A stretch of DNA of 64,000 nucleotides from Phalacrocorax aristotelis (Eukaryota > Chordata > Aves > Suliformes > Phalacrocoracidae): NCBI RefSeq assembly GCF_949628215.1, contig NC_134283.1, forward strand, positions 4,519,610 through 4,583,609. The letters are read 5' to 3'. The position numbers and the translations under genes were made by a program. This document shows, one piece after another, positions 22,149 through 35,900 of the stretch; within the stretch, counting starts at the first letter, position 1; each line of letters begins with the position of its first letter. Below the pieces are notes generated by a model. The model was not told the origin of the DNA, did no database searches, and saw only the letters and a list, made by a program, of their open reading frames with translations.

Positions 22149-24035
22149 CCAACGTCTCTCCTGGGTTGGGTTTTTAACTTCACCTTGTAAGGAAGGGATA
22201 TCTAATGTATTTTTCTAGAAGTTTTGGATTAAGAAATCCAGGACAAAACTTCATGGATTAGAAGGACTTGGAATTTGTGGTGCAATTTAGACCTTCGGGA
22301 GGAAGGACAAAGAGAGATGAAATCTAGGTTTGGCGCTTAGGACAGTTCATTTTTCTACAAAGAAGTGTGTTATAATTATAAAAAATTTCTTTATGCCAGA
22401 GAAGCAATGATGTTTAACTGCGGTGCTCATTCTCATGTCCTCATGTTGGACACAGACTGTTGAATGCGTTGTAGATACCTCCAGTCTAACAAGACTCCAT
22501 TCTTGCTTCCTGGAATCCTCAAACCCCTGCCCATAATTTTATGTCTCTAAAAATTGAATGGAAAACAAATCTGATGTCTTTTGCTCAGCCGCACCACTGA
22601 GCTGAGGGTCACAGCTTTCTGTACTGACTGAAGTTTGGTAACAGGTTCCTTCCATTCCTGTCCTAGCAAGATTAACTCTGGACCCCTCAGACGGTGAATT
22701 TCACAAATTGGTCTTTGACTAAAACTAAGGCTAACAGTCCTCTGATTTAGGAACGTGCCCTGTACTTTGGTGTGTGTAACAGATCCCACAGAGTTTCTCT
22801 GATGCCTTCTAAGGAGTTGGAGAGAGGTAGAGTTGGGCATGGCGGTCACAGGAAAACCAGAACTTTGGAGACTTATGCTTCAGTACACATCTTCAGAGGA
22901 CACGAAGGAGGTACTTTTTACCTTTACCTGCAGCCCATTGCAGCAACTTGGAAGATACTTCCTCTTCTATCAGACATTACAAACAGATAATCGAGTCCAA
23001 ACTTTTCTCAGGAATAACTTGCAAGAAACAGCTCTTCATGCTACACAACATAAACAATTGCTAAAATATGTAGATCAGGAAAACTAATGATGTGTAATAC
23101 TGTAATGTTTTAAATGTCTTAATTTAGTTTATAGGCACTCCAAAAAAAACCTCTTAAGGAGCCAAGCATCAATAATGTGAGCTTCTGCTAGCTGAGTAAT
23201 TACTTCTCAGTGCTGAATTCTTAAATATTAATTTGCTATATGCTATTCATCATGCACAACACCATAATCTGTGAAGGCAAAGTAAAATCAAGGCTCCAAA
23301 GCAAAAGGAGAGAGTAGTTTTTACAGCCAAGGTTCAGAGTTGCCTGTTCTTCAGACCTGCATGTCCCCCACTTCTTGACAGACATGTCTATGACGTAGTC
23401 CCTGCTTTCATGGCAAGTACAAATACTGACATCACATCACTACATACTCTCAAAGCACGGCTGTAGCTTAGCTGCAGAAACCAGCTTGGTAGGGAGAAGG
23501 TGTAAAGGTCTGAGACTTTTACAAGTCTACCAATTTGCTCCTAAATTACTGCAGCATTACTTTTGTTTCCGTGTGAAGTGGCCAAAGAAATACTCATGGG
23601 TTTATTTTTCCCCTTAGCACAGAAGTGCAGTTGCTATTGTTATTGGGGTCAGTGAATATCTTTGCAGAACAGCTTCTATGTAATAAGATCAGGGTATATT
23701 TGCATTGCATAGTAAAGACACCCAAGCTAAGTTCAAATGAATGAGGTCAGATACTAAAGGCACTTCAGCTGCAGTAGTACACAACAACCCTAACTAATTT
23801 ACTCTGTCTCATAGACTGTAAGGAAAAAACCCAAGTATTTAACTTTGAATCCTGAAATGTCATATTTAAAATGGATCTAACACTATATCTCATGTTTGTC
23901 CGCTAGGAAAACTTCAATTCTTGGACTTCAGCTCTTCCTTGTCCTATGAGAGGAGTGATTTGTATCCAAGACAGGTAAACAGAGGGGAAAATGGATGTAT
24001 TTCACATGCCCTGAAAATAAATAAAACTGATTTGG
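22149..24035. other. Non-coding stretch, no gene recognised
   Basis: About 1.9 kb with frames of at most 100 codons (22547-22849, minus), none recognised. No RNA gene, tandem array or further mobile element recognised. Confidence 0.5.
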
Positions 24036-24040
24036 AGAAT

Positions 24041-24603
24041 TGTCCTGGTTTTGGCCAGGACAGAGTAATTTCCTTCACTGTAGCTGGTACAGTGCTGTGG
24101 TTTGGATTTAGTCTGAGAATAATGTTGATAAAGCACTGATGTTTTAGTTGTTGCTAAGTAGTGCTAACACTAATCAAGGACTTTTTTAGCTCCCCATGCT
24201 CGGCTGGGTGCACAGGAAGCTGGGAGGGGGCACAGCCAGGACAGCTGACCCCGACTGGCCGAAGGGATGTTCCATACCATATGACATCATGCTCAGTACC
24301 TAAACTGGGGGGAGATGGTTGGTGGCAGTGACTGCTGCTCGGGGACTGGCTGGGCGTTGGTCGGCAGGTGGTGAGCGATTGTACTGTGCATCGCTTGTTT
24401 TGTACATTCTTCTTTCTTCCTCTTTCTTCCTTTCTTCTTCTTTCTATTCCTGTCTTACTTTATTTTATTTCAATTGTTAAATGGTTCTTATCTCAACCCA
24501 CGAGTTTCCTCGCTTTTACTCTTCCGATTCTCTCCCCATCCCGCTGTGGGGGAACGAGTGAGTGGCTGTGTGGGGCTTAGTCACTGGTTGGAGCTAAACC
24601 ACA
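24041..24603 (+). mobile_element. Complete solitary ERVL-like LTR with 5-bp target duplication
   Basis: The element starts TGTCCTGGTTTTGGCCAGGA and ends GGAGCTAAACCACA, the TG...CA termini expected of an LTR. It is flanked on both sides by AGAAT (24036-24040 and 24604-24608), a perfect 5-bp target-site duplication. There is no internal region or second LTR, so this is a solitary LTR left by recombination between the two LTRs of a provirus. A pyrimidine-rich segment (about 24406-24450) precedes the 3' part. The 3' part (TTATCTCAACCCACGAG, then TCTCCCCATCCCGC) resembles that of the LTRs near 16 kb and 55 kb. The family is widespread in birds. Orientation follows that shared 3' module. Confidence 0.9.
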
Positions 24604-24608
24604 AGAAT

Positions 24609-27600
24609 TTTTTCCTAGGCTGAGCGGGCTGTATTGGTGGGGTAGGCAGTCTTTTAATGCAAAGCTACATTCTGCTGCTATGGTTATGGCCATGCTGTAG
24701 TCACTCTTTATTATTGTTATGCTGTGGTCACTATTGCTAGCTGTAGCAGTCACTAGGATAACAGATTTCTGATTTGGGAGAGAGGGAAATCTCAGCCCTT
24801 ATGGAAGTCTCTAGCTCTGCTGTTAAGAAGATTGCTAGAAATACACCAGAGTGCCTAATAGACAATGCCAATAAACACTGGGGTGGAAAAAAAAAAAATA
24901 TTCTGCTTTTACTGCTCATTTGGTGTAGGATTCTTGGTAAGTGATTTCAACCACTTGGGGCCTCAAGGGTCTAATTTAAGTGGCAAGTCTCCACAGAGCC
25001 CGTGACGTTACAATACTTAGTGGCAGAAATACGAATACAATCACTCCTTTTTCATTATGCTTCATGTTAAAATGTGTTATTTGACAGGAAAGATCCATCA
25101 GGGTGGGTGTTTTCCTTCATTTGGAAAGCAGCGGACACCCAAGATTTGGCAGAGAGAATGCTTACTCCTTTTTTCTCTTTCAAAATGGTTTATCCAGTAG
25201 TAAAATAAGGATAATTCCACTTACACTCCCACAGGAGTGCAGTGGAGTGCAAGGAGTTTTCCCAGGTCTTCACAAATCTCCTGCAGAGTTCTACACTGGG
25301 TCTATAAGCCAAGATATAATTCCATGGGTGGGTATTAGGTGTTTGCAACTGTCTGAAAGGCTATGGCTCTCTTTCCCTTCTGGGTATTATGAAGTTGAGG
25401 GTGTTTTCAATCCTATGAAAGGACAAAACTCTAAGTAAAATCTACTGGAAAAAATATCTCTACATGGGCTCAGTTTTAACATCTGTAGACTTCCAGCCAA
25501 AAATGAGAACATGTCTGTTCACCTTTGCTTGTGCATTCCCTGTCTGCTCACACTTCCTATCACAGCTTTCTTCATCCCCAGCCATTGAGGGTATCCCAGG
25601 AGCGTGTGTGTGTGCCACAAATATGTACTTTTATTAAGAAGCAGCTAGTGGAAAAGTAATCATGTTCCAGTTTGCCAGTTCCTCAAAGAGAAAAGTCTCT
25701 TGGGAGCAAAGACTGCGAAACGAGGCAGCGTGCTCAGACCTGAACTTTCACCTGCTGATCACAGACAGGCACACGATGTGCTCCTTGGGCTGATCCTTCA
25801 GGGAAGCACGTTTTCCAATCCTGCATCACCCAGTTTGGAAGTTGTTTACCTTTTTAAACACAAAATTTTTAGATGATACTTAATCACACCAAAGAGCTTT
25901 CTTTTCCTCAGACAAATTATGTATTTACATACAATTCTCTAATTGCTTACAATGTGGTGTCTTCCAAATGTAACACCTGCTTGGGGATGCTGCTAATTTA
26001 GATATAACAAGATAAACTGTGGAGTTCTACATTTTATAAGGAAGGAGAAAGTAATTTTAAAAATATAATTAATTAAGTTTACATAATAATAGGGATAAAA
26101 TAATGTTTTTTCATATTTTGCAGCAGCTTCTATAGAAAATGATTTATTTTTCCATCGATTAAGGGCATATTTCTATGAAAATTTGGCTTCATTATATGAC
26201 AGAAATGAAAAGAAAAATCATGCCTCCTATTTAAAAATTAGGATATTTTAAAGATGAGCAACTTTGCAACAAAAAAAGAGCATATTATTTGGCATATACA
26301 AATCAAGGAGGAAGAACTCTTCTTCTGAGAAACTGGCCGCAGTTCACTGCAGGTGCATTACCTGTTTGCAGAGTGGCATCTGCACTTCACAATCTCACTT
26401 CAGGCTTTGCAAGGGCACTGTGTACTGTTGTTGGTTTAGGTCTGGCAGGGTCTTTGCATCCTGCTCCAGTGCTCTTGTAGAGGCAGACCTCTATGTCTTC
26501 TCTGAGTGACAGTATTGTGATGAGCCCCTCAGCATATGCTTGATTTCTGCATCTGCCACTGTCACTTTGCATCCTTGAGTCTTTCTTTATAGCTGCCACT
26601 ATGCTCACCAGAGCTAAGATGGAACATACTGAGTTTCCTCTATCTCTTCTTTTTGCTTTTTTTTACTTTCCCGGGTCTTACTGCAGAGACTCTCCGAAAC
26701 CTTTTTCTTCCATTTGCAGCTGCCTGCACAGTACAGTGGGGAGTAAACGTTCTCTGACCATGGGGGCTTCAAAGGCAAGGTTAGGTAATTTGGTAGGTAG
26801 AGCTGTGTCTGTCCTAGTGGAAGTCTTGCTGTTCATAGTTGCTTCCGTTATTGACAAAAATGAGTTTCTCTTACATTTACACTGCTTGTCCTGTTCTGCT
26901 CTGTGTGTCATAAACTAAAAGGCCTATTTGGTTGTGGCTGCAAAAATGTTGGTTGAGATGAAGCACAGGGAAATGGTCTGGGCTGAGAAAACCATTTTGC
27001 TTTTCACTAACCATGTTTTGAATATTGTCTGAGACCATTCATAGAAAATAACTGTGTAGGGATGTTGTGTCATTTTTTTATTCCTACCACTCAATTTCAT
27101 TTGCTGTTTTTTCTTCCTCCCAAGGACCTAACTTTTCTATTCTGAAGATCTGAAAATGCTTCACAAATTACTGTTTTCTCAAACTCATATGTAGTTAAAA
27201 GTAGTTTGCCTCCTTTTTAAAAATGGAGGGAAAATAGGATGCCTCCTTTGTCTACTGTGTCCAAGCAAATGGGTTCTTGCTTCCAGGCTTGGTTTTGGTT
27301 CATTCAGTGAGTTTCTGAGTTGCAGCAAACCCAGTTCCCTATGGCTCCAGAAATGTTTTGCATTTTTCTCTGTGGCCTGATTATCTGCTGCTCACATTCT
27401 TATCATAAGCCACAGGTTCTCAGCTCTGCTTCAAATCTCCTGCCTACCATCCCTGAAACCCCCAAAGCACTCTCAGCTGCCCATCAGAACCCAGCTATGT
27501 CCATTCCCTTCCACCCCCCATACTTCACCTGAGTTGTTTGTAAAGGAAGTATAACACAACCTGATAACCAAACAAATCCATCACATGAAGGGGTTTAGCT

Positions 27601-28449
27601 AGTCTCTGTGGACTCACATATGATTCTGAATCAGAACTTAGATCCTGTCCACGCTTTTAGCAATTTGATTTCACTATGGAGCATTCCTGCTTCTGTAAGA
27701 ATGGCTCTATTAAATTCAGTGCAGTGCCTTTGATAACTGTGCTGTGACAAATTGTAGTCATGCCACACAATGCAGTGCGCTCTGATTTCTGTGGCCTGAG
27801 AATATTTACAGATTTGTATAAAGTCACTTTGGATTTTTTTTTCCTGAGGAACATATCTAATTTTACATCTGGGTCTTACTAAATCCTAAATGAGCATATA
27901 TGGAAGGGAGAGGAGGCGGCTGTGAAATAATAGATCCTTTTCCTTCATACTTGAAGTCCATTCTGCGCTGTAAGCAAGCAAATAGCTTTGCCACCTGCAG
28001 CCGTTTGCAAGCCAAAATGAAATGAGCTGATGTTCTCTATCCTATTCCAAGCATACAGGTGTCCACTGTATGAAAAGTGTTATTGCCATTGGCTTCATTG
28101 TTAATAGTGTCAGCACAGAAACCAAATGGCTCTGTTTGGAAATTGCCCTTTACACTGAACTGGGGCATGCTGGCTGGCAGTATGGACAAGATTTGTCGCA
28201 AGGCTGTACCTCGTTAGCAAGGAAACAGGATTTCAGCCTTTCATGTTTGTAGTCCAACATCGACAAGCAGAATATGATTCAAAGTTCATTAAATCACTGT
28301 GGCCTGTTTATCGAATGCAAAGGGCTTTAAACAAGGTCTTGAAGTCCTTTTTAGAAAGGATACAGAGCTTAAATTGCAAGGTAGACCAGACTTCCTCTGT
28401 CCTCACCCATCTTCTTGTCTCTGATAACATTGCTACCCTCATTTTCTTA
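24609..28449. other. Non-coding stretch, no gene recognised
   Basis: About 3.8 kb. It holds an A run near 24888-24898, a GT run near 25604-25613, and an A/T-rich segment at 26030-26260. The longest frames (111 codons at 25103-25438; 105 codons at 26601-26918) show no recognisable domain or conserved motif. No RNA gene recognised. Confidence 0.5.
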
Positions 28450-28686
28450 GGATCATAGAATCATAGAATGGTTTGGGTTGGAAGGGACCTTTAAAGGCCA
28501 TCTAGTCCAACCCCTCTGCAGTGAGCAGGGACATATTTAACTAGAGCAGCTTGCTCAGAGCCCCGTCCAACCTGACCGTGAAAGTTTCCAGGGATCTACC
28601 ACCTCTCTGAGAAACCTGTGCCAGTGCTTCACCACGCTCATTGTAAAGAATTTCCTCCTTATATCTAGTCAGAAGGAACTGTTGGA
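28450..28686 (-). mobile_element. CR1 LINE 3' fragment (copy E)
   Basis: The plus strand starts GGATCATAGAATCATAGAAT, with two copies of the TCATAGAA 8-mer of CR1 tails. It proceeds through GGTTGGAAGGGACCTTTAAA, CATCTAGTCCAACCCC, GCAGTGAGCAGGGACAT, GCTTGCTCAGAGCCCCGTCC and CACTTC-like CCAGTGCTTCACCACGCTCA to GAATTTCCTCCTTATATCTAG. This is the reverse complement of a CR1 3' region. It is truncated after about 237 bp. It is related to copy F, 670 bp downstream, and lies in the same orientation. Confidence 0.93.
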
Positions 28687-29354
28687 ATTTTGCTGTGGCA
28701 AAAATGTAGTGCTGTTGAAACAAAAGCTTTTAATGGTAATATATTGCTAGTTTTGACAGGAAGGATGTCTCAAAATCTAAGGTAGAATTTCATCAGTGTA
28801 TTAGCCTAGTCACAAAAGGAAACAAGGCAGCGATCAGGGCACTCCTTTGCCTGTTTCATCCATCAGTCAGGACTCCTTTGTGAGTGCAGGAGGTTACCGT
28901 GTTGGCAGAGCACAAAGCTTGATTCATGCGTGCTTAGTTCAGAAGCATATTCATGTACCGAAACAACCTGCCTTGCCTCCCCTTTGTTATATCAAAAAAT
29001 CTAAACATTTTCAAAGGGCTATAAAACTGTTCCCCTTAGCATTACTTTATAATTCCTGTCCCCTGCCCCACCCCAAAAGTCTTGGACTTTTTTACTACCG
29101 TTAATTTTTTTTTTTGAAACCTAAGGGTAGTTACTGAATTTGTCTCTGAAAGCCAGATTTTTAGAAGTCTTATTCTCATAACTCTTCTAATACTGTTTGT
29201 AAATCTGGTAAAAAGTGACCGTAATTTCAGCTGCCGTGTCAAAGTATTGGCTATTTTAGCCTTATTATTGGCTTCTGAGCAACACTGAACAGCTAATACA
29301 GACTGTGAAAGCAGCATCAGCTGAGAATCCCCTCCACCTGAATTCTGGTCCAGT
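28687..29354. other. Spacer between two CR1 copies
   Basis: About 670 bp with no recognised gene. A T run lies near 29105-29115. Frames on both strands (85 and 91 codons) have no recognisable content. Confidence 0.5.
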
Positions 29355-29912
29355 TCATAGAATCACAGAATGGTTTCGGTTGGAAGGGACCTCTAGAGCC
29401 CATCTAGTCCAACCCCCCCTGCAGTGAGCAGGGACATCTTCAACTAGATCAGGTTGCTCAGAGCGTGTCCAGCCTGACCTTGGATCTTTCTAGGGATGGG
29501 GCCTTCATGACCTCTCTGGGCAACATCTGCCAGTGTTTCACCACCCCTGTTGTAAACAATTTTTTCCTTATATCCAGACTAAATCAACCCTCCTCTATTT
29601 TAGAACCATTCACCCTTTGTCCTGTCACAACAGGCCTTGCTCAAGAGCTTGGCCCCACCCTTCCTAGAGTGCCCCTTCAAGCACTGGAAGGCCACAATAA
29701 GGTCTCCCCACAGCCTTCTCTTCTCCAGGCTGAACAACCCCAACTCTCTCAGCCTCTCCTCGCAGGAGAGGTGCTCCAGCCTTTGGGTCATTTTTGTGGC
29801 CCTTTGCTGGATCTGCTCCAACAAGTCCATGTCCTTCCTGTGCTGAGGGCTCCAGAGCTGGATGCAGCGCTGCAAGGGGGGGTCTCACCAGAGCAGAGTA
29901 GAGGGGCAAGAG
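29355..29912 (-). mobile_element. CR1 LINE, 5'-truncated (copy F)
   Basis: The plus strand begins TCATAGAATCACAGAATGG and continues through GGTTGGAAGGGACCTCTAGA, ATCTAGTCCAACC, GCAGTGAGCAGGGACAT, TTCACCACCCCTG, AGCCTTCTCTTCTCCAGGCT, GAACAACCCCAACTCTCTCA and GAGCTGGATGCAGCGCTGCA to GGTCTCACCAGAGCAGAGTA. This covers a longer part of CR1 ORF2 and the 3' tail than copy E. Its 3' end is closely similar to that of E. The 5' end, near 29912, merges into a short AGTAGAG-rich stretch. Non-functional. Confidence 0.94.
29600..29875 (-). pseudogene. CR1 ORF2 C-terminal remnant
   Basis: A 91-codon frame in copy F. It includes LWSPQHRKDMDLLEQIQQRA (positions about 8-27), then LEHLSCEERLRELGLFSLEK and the RRLWGDLIVAFQCLKG block. 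These are typical of the CR1 ORF2 protein C-terminal to the reverse-transcriptase domain. Catalytic and endonuclease regions are absent. The ATG is internal to the family protein, so no product is expected. Confidence 0.85.
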
Positions 29913-32900
29913 TAGAGTAGAGCAACGAGTTCAGAGGTGAGTGTGAAAGAACTGGAAAGTAAAGGCTATGCAACAGTAAGGGAGTCAGCAAAATATAAAA
30001 GCCTGGCTGAAGCAAGAGGGAAAAAATAACAGCGATGCAAATCAGAGCAGATAGGCAGGTGAAAAACACACATTGAAGCAGCTGAGTTATGAGGGACTCA
30101 GAAAAATCATGTTATCATTTGGTTGGAAACCCCATCAAACGTACTTGGCAAAATAAATTTATTTAGATATAACTTCAGAAAATTCCACAAAGGATCCATT
30201 CTGACATGTGAATGCCTTGCATTATCTACGAACACACAGGTGGCTTTTGGATGCAACATGCTGCATAACAGATGCCTTTGCCTGTGTCTCAGGAGCCACT
30301 CTGTGCATTCATTTTGAGCCAAAACACTTCGACAATGCAAAAGATTTGGGAAAGGCTGCTTGGCTGTTGCTTATGTTGTGAAGCGAGCATTTAAAACAGA
30401 AAATCTGGCTTGTTTTCATTGGTCATTAGAGGGTAGTTTGACTATCTTTCTGCTTACTACTTAAAATAATTGTGGAGACTGAACCATTGCAAAATAACCC
30501 TTGTTTATATGTATGTATATTGACATCACTGTCCAATTTGGTCTTTGGTACAAATTTCATTAGCACAGAATGCATAAACACAAGTCTCAAACAGCAATCA
30601 ATACTTCACTAATATGCCATAAAGTGCTACATCATACATTTACATAAATGATTAAAACTCCTGCTTTCCTAATGCATGCAAACTTGGTGCAGTGCAGATA
30701 ACAATGCTGCGCACATGGCATTTATTAGCGCTGTCTTCAGCATTACTAAAGTTCAGAGATAGGGTTCAAGAAACTGCAGCAATATGGAGCCATTACCTAA
30801 GGACTCTTGCCTGCAGCGAAAGCGTCCTACTCAAAGACATGTTTTGGTTTTTTTCCTTTTAGGGATGGCAGTGATTGTGAAAACAAGTCAACCCTTTGCC
30901 AGCTGTATCAGTTTCTGGGCTTTAAGATTGCGAGCGTTTAGTTACACGCAACAATTCTTTTGGAAGAACAATTCTGTGATTATTTCAGTGATTTAAATGC
31001 GTAAGGCTCCCGGCTCCTGTCTCACAGAGACGGCTGTAACTTAAACTTTCCCTTATACGACATGGAAATATTGTAATGGTTATTGTGGCCTCATGGTCCT
31101 ATAGTTTGTGTGACACAGGGGAATAGATTGCATGGGGTGTTATCAAATCCATGTACCCAGCACTGCAGTTCTTTGCACGTATTTCAGCAGGATTTGGATT
31201 AGCTCCTCAAAAGAAAAGGAGTTTGCCCATCTCTATTCAGAGTCCCCATCTCCCCAAATTCACAGCGTCCCTCTGAAGTATTTGTAAACACTATTTTCAT
31301 TGCTATTCTACTGCTTGTCCAGTCTTTTGCAGAAATACATTCTATTTCCCATTTCTGGAGGGATGTTTGCTTATCTTCTTTCAACTGTCTTGGCCTTCAG
31401 GAAATTGAAACAGAAGGGCTAGGACCCCCTGCAAGAGATTTTGTTTCACAGTGCTGTGGTACTCTTTATTGCTGAATGATGAATACCAATTTAATTATAC
31501 TTGGGAGCCCTGGCTGTGTTTTCTTTTGTTAAGTCAGAAGTGTGGAAATGAGTTTCAGCTACTGTTAAAAATTGCTACAGTACTACTATAAAATACAGAA
31601 TCTTCACTGTATCTGGCTTGTTCTACAGCCCTTCTAAATTGAACTCAATTAGGCTGCATGTCTCCTTTATTGTCAAAGATAATTGAATATATTGTCAAAG
31701 ATGCATTAAATCAGGAGGTTTGTCAATATCTCTAAAATGCGTCCTAAGGTGCCTTTGCTGAAGCTCTTTTTAAACTAGTACAAATGACTGCAGGTATAAT
31801 AAATACATTGTTATCTATATTTAAAATATTCAACATGGAGCCAAGGGTATGCTGTAAGACAAAGTAGAATTTTTCTACTTTAAGACTTGTGAACAGTGTT
31901 TGTGTGCATAGACGGATAAATGAGTATGACCACTATAAAATCTCTTTTGTGGCATGGGGGAGGAACCTTCACATAGACTCATTTTGCTTGAGTTTGGTCG
32001 TTCTGTAGAAATATTATAGAAGACACGCTTCTGGCATAAGGTGGTGCGTTCCCAGAGTTTTCAGAGAAGCTTCAACACTTTAGACTGGCAGAAAATTTTA
32101 CTTTGTTTTGGAGAAAACAAAACAAAGCAGAACATATAAGAACCTGATGCAAAATTCCTTTAAGTTCTCAGAAAGTCTCGGTGCCCTCCATGGGCACTTC
32201 ATGAAGCACTAAAATTATTCATATTATCTATTTTGAGTAATTTTGTCTCTGTTATTGCTGGTTCTTTCCCCACCCCCCTTAAACTGTACTAAGCAATACA
32301 GGTACTGAAGTAGTATTTCCTAAAATATGTGCTCTAGCTGACAAAATGTCAGCATACTGTTAAAGAAAAAGAATAAAAAGAAAATGCATTTATTTTTTCC
32401 TGAAGAAGTGGGATGTCATGAAAAGCCCCATTGTCAGACACCTATCGGAGCAGGCAATTAAGAAGCAGCAGTATACTATTCACATTCAGAGCATAATTCA
32501 ATAAATACATACTGCAAATTCACATTCCACAACTAGTAATTATAAACAGATGCAATCAACAGGTCTTTTTCAACATTTTTACAAACCTCATCGAACTGTT
32601 AAGAAATGGCAAACAGGAGTTAATTCAAAAGTACGCCCATACCACGCACTCTCTGCTCAGGTGTGTGTGCTTTTAGCACACCTCACCCCCCGCTCCCAGA
32701 TAAATAAATAAATACATACAGAAACCTGTGGGCAGGAAGGATTTACGTAAGGAGCGAATTAAAAATTCAGTATGATTTCAATTATAGGAAATTGCCCCAA
32801 ATGTCAGCTTTTAAAACAGTCTGGGCCTAGATTCTCAGTCCTGGCCACTTCCCATCTTAAAGTGTGAACCACAGCACAGCGGTTGCCTTTAGGGAGGATG

Positions 32901-35900
32901 TAGGTACTCTGTGATGCAAAGATGGCAAGTCAGAAGCAGTCCCTGTGGCTGAGCTGCTCTGTAGTCAAAACCCAGGGGAAGAAAGTGTTGAGGAAGAAGA
33001 TACGTGCAAAAGGAGTTTCCTTCTTCTTCCTCTTGGGCGTAAAGATGTCATTCAGAAATGCCACATTTGCTTGATGTGTGGGAGTGACACTGCCTATTCA
33101 AACCTAAATATTATTTTCATACATTTTACCAGCTGCTGAAGCACAACTAACACTTGCAGTTCCATCTGCAGTTTTCCTTCTGCACCCTCCGATAACATCA
33201 AACAAGGAGTTGTGATTATGAGACATGGTGTTTTTCTGAGTGGCGTAGCAGTTTATGCCACAAGTGGCATAATCTAAAAAACGGGGGAAGTTCTGGAATG
33301 AACAGCAAATATTTCTGTGAATAAGCATAAAGCATTACAATAATTGACTATATATTTCAAACAGAGGGCATGGTATGAAAATGCCCCTCACAATATCAAC
33401 ATAGTTATCACTTAATGTTCCAAATATAAAGCAATCACGTAGCCTGTAATGCCGTTCTGTTTTCCTGCCTTAAGAACAGGATGTCATAACATTGTCTATC
33501 AGCACTGGGAGTAGATCTGTCACGGAGAGTGAGAAGTCTCAGATCCCTCATTATGAGGAGAAGGTGAAAGATGTAACAAGTCCTGGTGACCCTGCACAGA
33601 CCAGGAGGGAATGGTCTGGAGGGACTCGGGTTTTGTTAGAGTTTTCCTTCCCATAGTTCTGAAAGTTTGTAACTTTCTTACTGCTTTCTTGGTTCCAAAA
33701 AGAGCAGGGAATTTTCCTCCCCTCTACAACTTCATTTGCTGCAGAACTGATAAAAAGTTGCAGCTCATGAAAGAGGGGTCTATGGAACATAGATCGATAA
33801 GGCACTGATAGAGGCATCAGGAGCTCTAACACTGATTTATGGGACAAGTGACTTGGGGCCACATGCAGTAAATAACTTGAGCATTGTTCACAATCTTTAA
33901 ATTACAAAACTCTTCCAGCTGAATACTGTAATCACCAGGCTATGTTTTCTAGTGCTCCCATTTCCGGCTTAATGAATCTTGAGTTCCTCTCTGCACAGGG
34001 GCCAGCTTTAACAGGACAGTTGGAGGGTAAATTCGTTTTGCAAGTCTTTCCTCCTCTGAAATCTTCCCTTTCAGATCCTTTCCCAGTCCCTAGGATATAG
34101 CTTTTCTGGGAACATTCATTGGACTAAATTTCTGGGAGAAATGGCCAAAGGAGACCACACCAATACAATCAAAGGGATCATTGGTGGACATCTAACTTCT
34201 GCATCTGGCCATGCTCAGTTGCAAGTGGGAGCTGTTCCTAGGGCAGGGGCTGCAAATCTTTCCTGGTAACATGCAAGACTGTATTTTTTTATTTTTCCCA
34301 AATGATAGGTGAGGATGGTGTTAGAAACTTACGGGGAGCTGGCGCATGATGTATCTGAAAGGGATAAGCTACTACCAATCAAGTGATGAGCAGAATCCTC
34401 ACCCTTGCTGCAAGGCAGAGGTTATCTTGTTGCCAGGTTTCACTGAGTTAAAAATTTTGCTGAATGCTGTGTTTGTAACCATGTGTGTAAGTCGTTCAGC
34501 CAGAACTAGGAGCCAGAAATCCATTCTTTTTAAAAGAGATGATTCTGCATCATATGCTATTAAATATAATTTTTAGGTACTCCAGGAAATTTTGAGTAAA
34601 AGCTCTACCTCTGGGAAGGATGGTCCTAAAGGACAGGAAGAAGGAGCTGGAGTACACTTTGTACCTATATTGTGATTCAGCCTCATTTTATAATCTTCAA
34701 TAATTGGATATAATTTCTCCATGTCTTGAATGTTCATTTACCTTTGGAAAGGATTTTGTGATCAATGGATAGAATGTGTTTATTAAGCACGAAGTATCGC
34801 TTTATTTAGTTGATGATTGAGCTGAGGGCCTCATACAGGTTTATAGCAGAGCATAAACAAAGGCAAAGAGAAAGAAATTATCATTCAGCTGAATTACAAA
34901 TAAAAAGAGGCATGGCTTTGCTGCTGATTTGCTCTAGCTGTATGAAATGCACATAATTTTCATTATCTCTTGTAACAAAGGAAGGACACTTGCTTTCTTC
35001 ACATCTTTAAAATAGATCTCCTTTAAAATAGAGTCTCCTATAGCCTTCTTCACCCCAACCATCCCAAAGTGCTTTCAGTATTGAGATGCGTAGGGGAATA
35101 ATTTTCCTGAGAGGAAATTCCCTGTAGGAGAGAAGATGGCAATTGATCTCTGTGAGCAGGACTGTTCTGAAGTGTCCGAGGCAGGTGGGATGGGCCTGAA
35201 TCTCAGAGTTACCCGAGAGCGGAACTGGGCCCATTTTAAAAAAAGAAACAGGGAGTTCTTCAGTCTTCTCTAAAGAGACCATTGCAGGTTTGATATTGAT
35301 TCTTTCTGGGTGATACTCACCAGAGCAGCTAGGAGGATGGGAGGGTCTCCAGGGTGTTTGCAGTGATGGCACATGGTCTGACTTCAAAATGAAGCACCAA
35401 ATCAGCTATATAGCAAGCAAAATTCCCACTGATTTGAATTGCTACAGAACAGGTCCCAAAAGCTTTTCATATATTTCCAAAATAAGCAGCAATCCTGTTC
35501 TCCTCACGCTGGCTGTGTGGCCACTGAACTGTCAGCCTTTAATTTGCTATAGCTCATCTTTTCTCGTCAGATGTGCACATTCGTCCAGCACTCTGAAGAT
35601 TTCTCATTTCACTTTGTTTCCCTAAATGCAGCCAGTCATAAGCTCATAGATTTAGACATACTCTTTCAAGGAACCCCCTACCTACGTGGCTTCTGTATTC
35701 AACTAGACACAAGGGTCAGTAGTTTTCCGCACCACCATTTCTTTCTCATCTCTTGCTCTGCTTCTTCGAGCTCGGACCAATTTTTCATTAAGGAGAGCTC
35801 AGCAGTAGAAAGAACACATGTGGCAGCAAAAGCAGAGTGGCTTTTTCCATTTCCTACTGCCATACGATTTTTTATTTTGAAATCTAAGCACAACATGTGG

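Noticed and set aside
21788..22183. 131-codon minus-strand frame
   Set aside because: Antisense to an old CR1 fragment.
28449..28470. Repeated 8-mers considered as a short tandem array or CRISPR-like repeat
   Set aside because: TCATAGAA repeats are the normal CR1 3' tail. There are no spacers, and the genome is a vertebrate.
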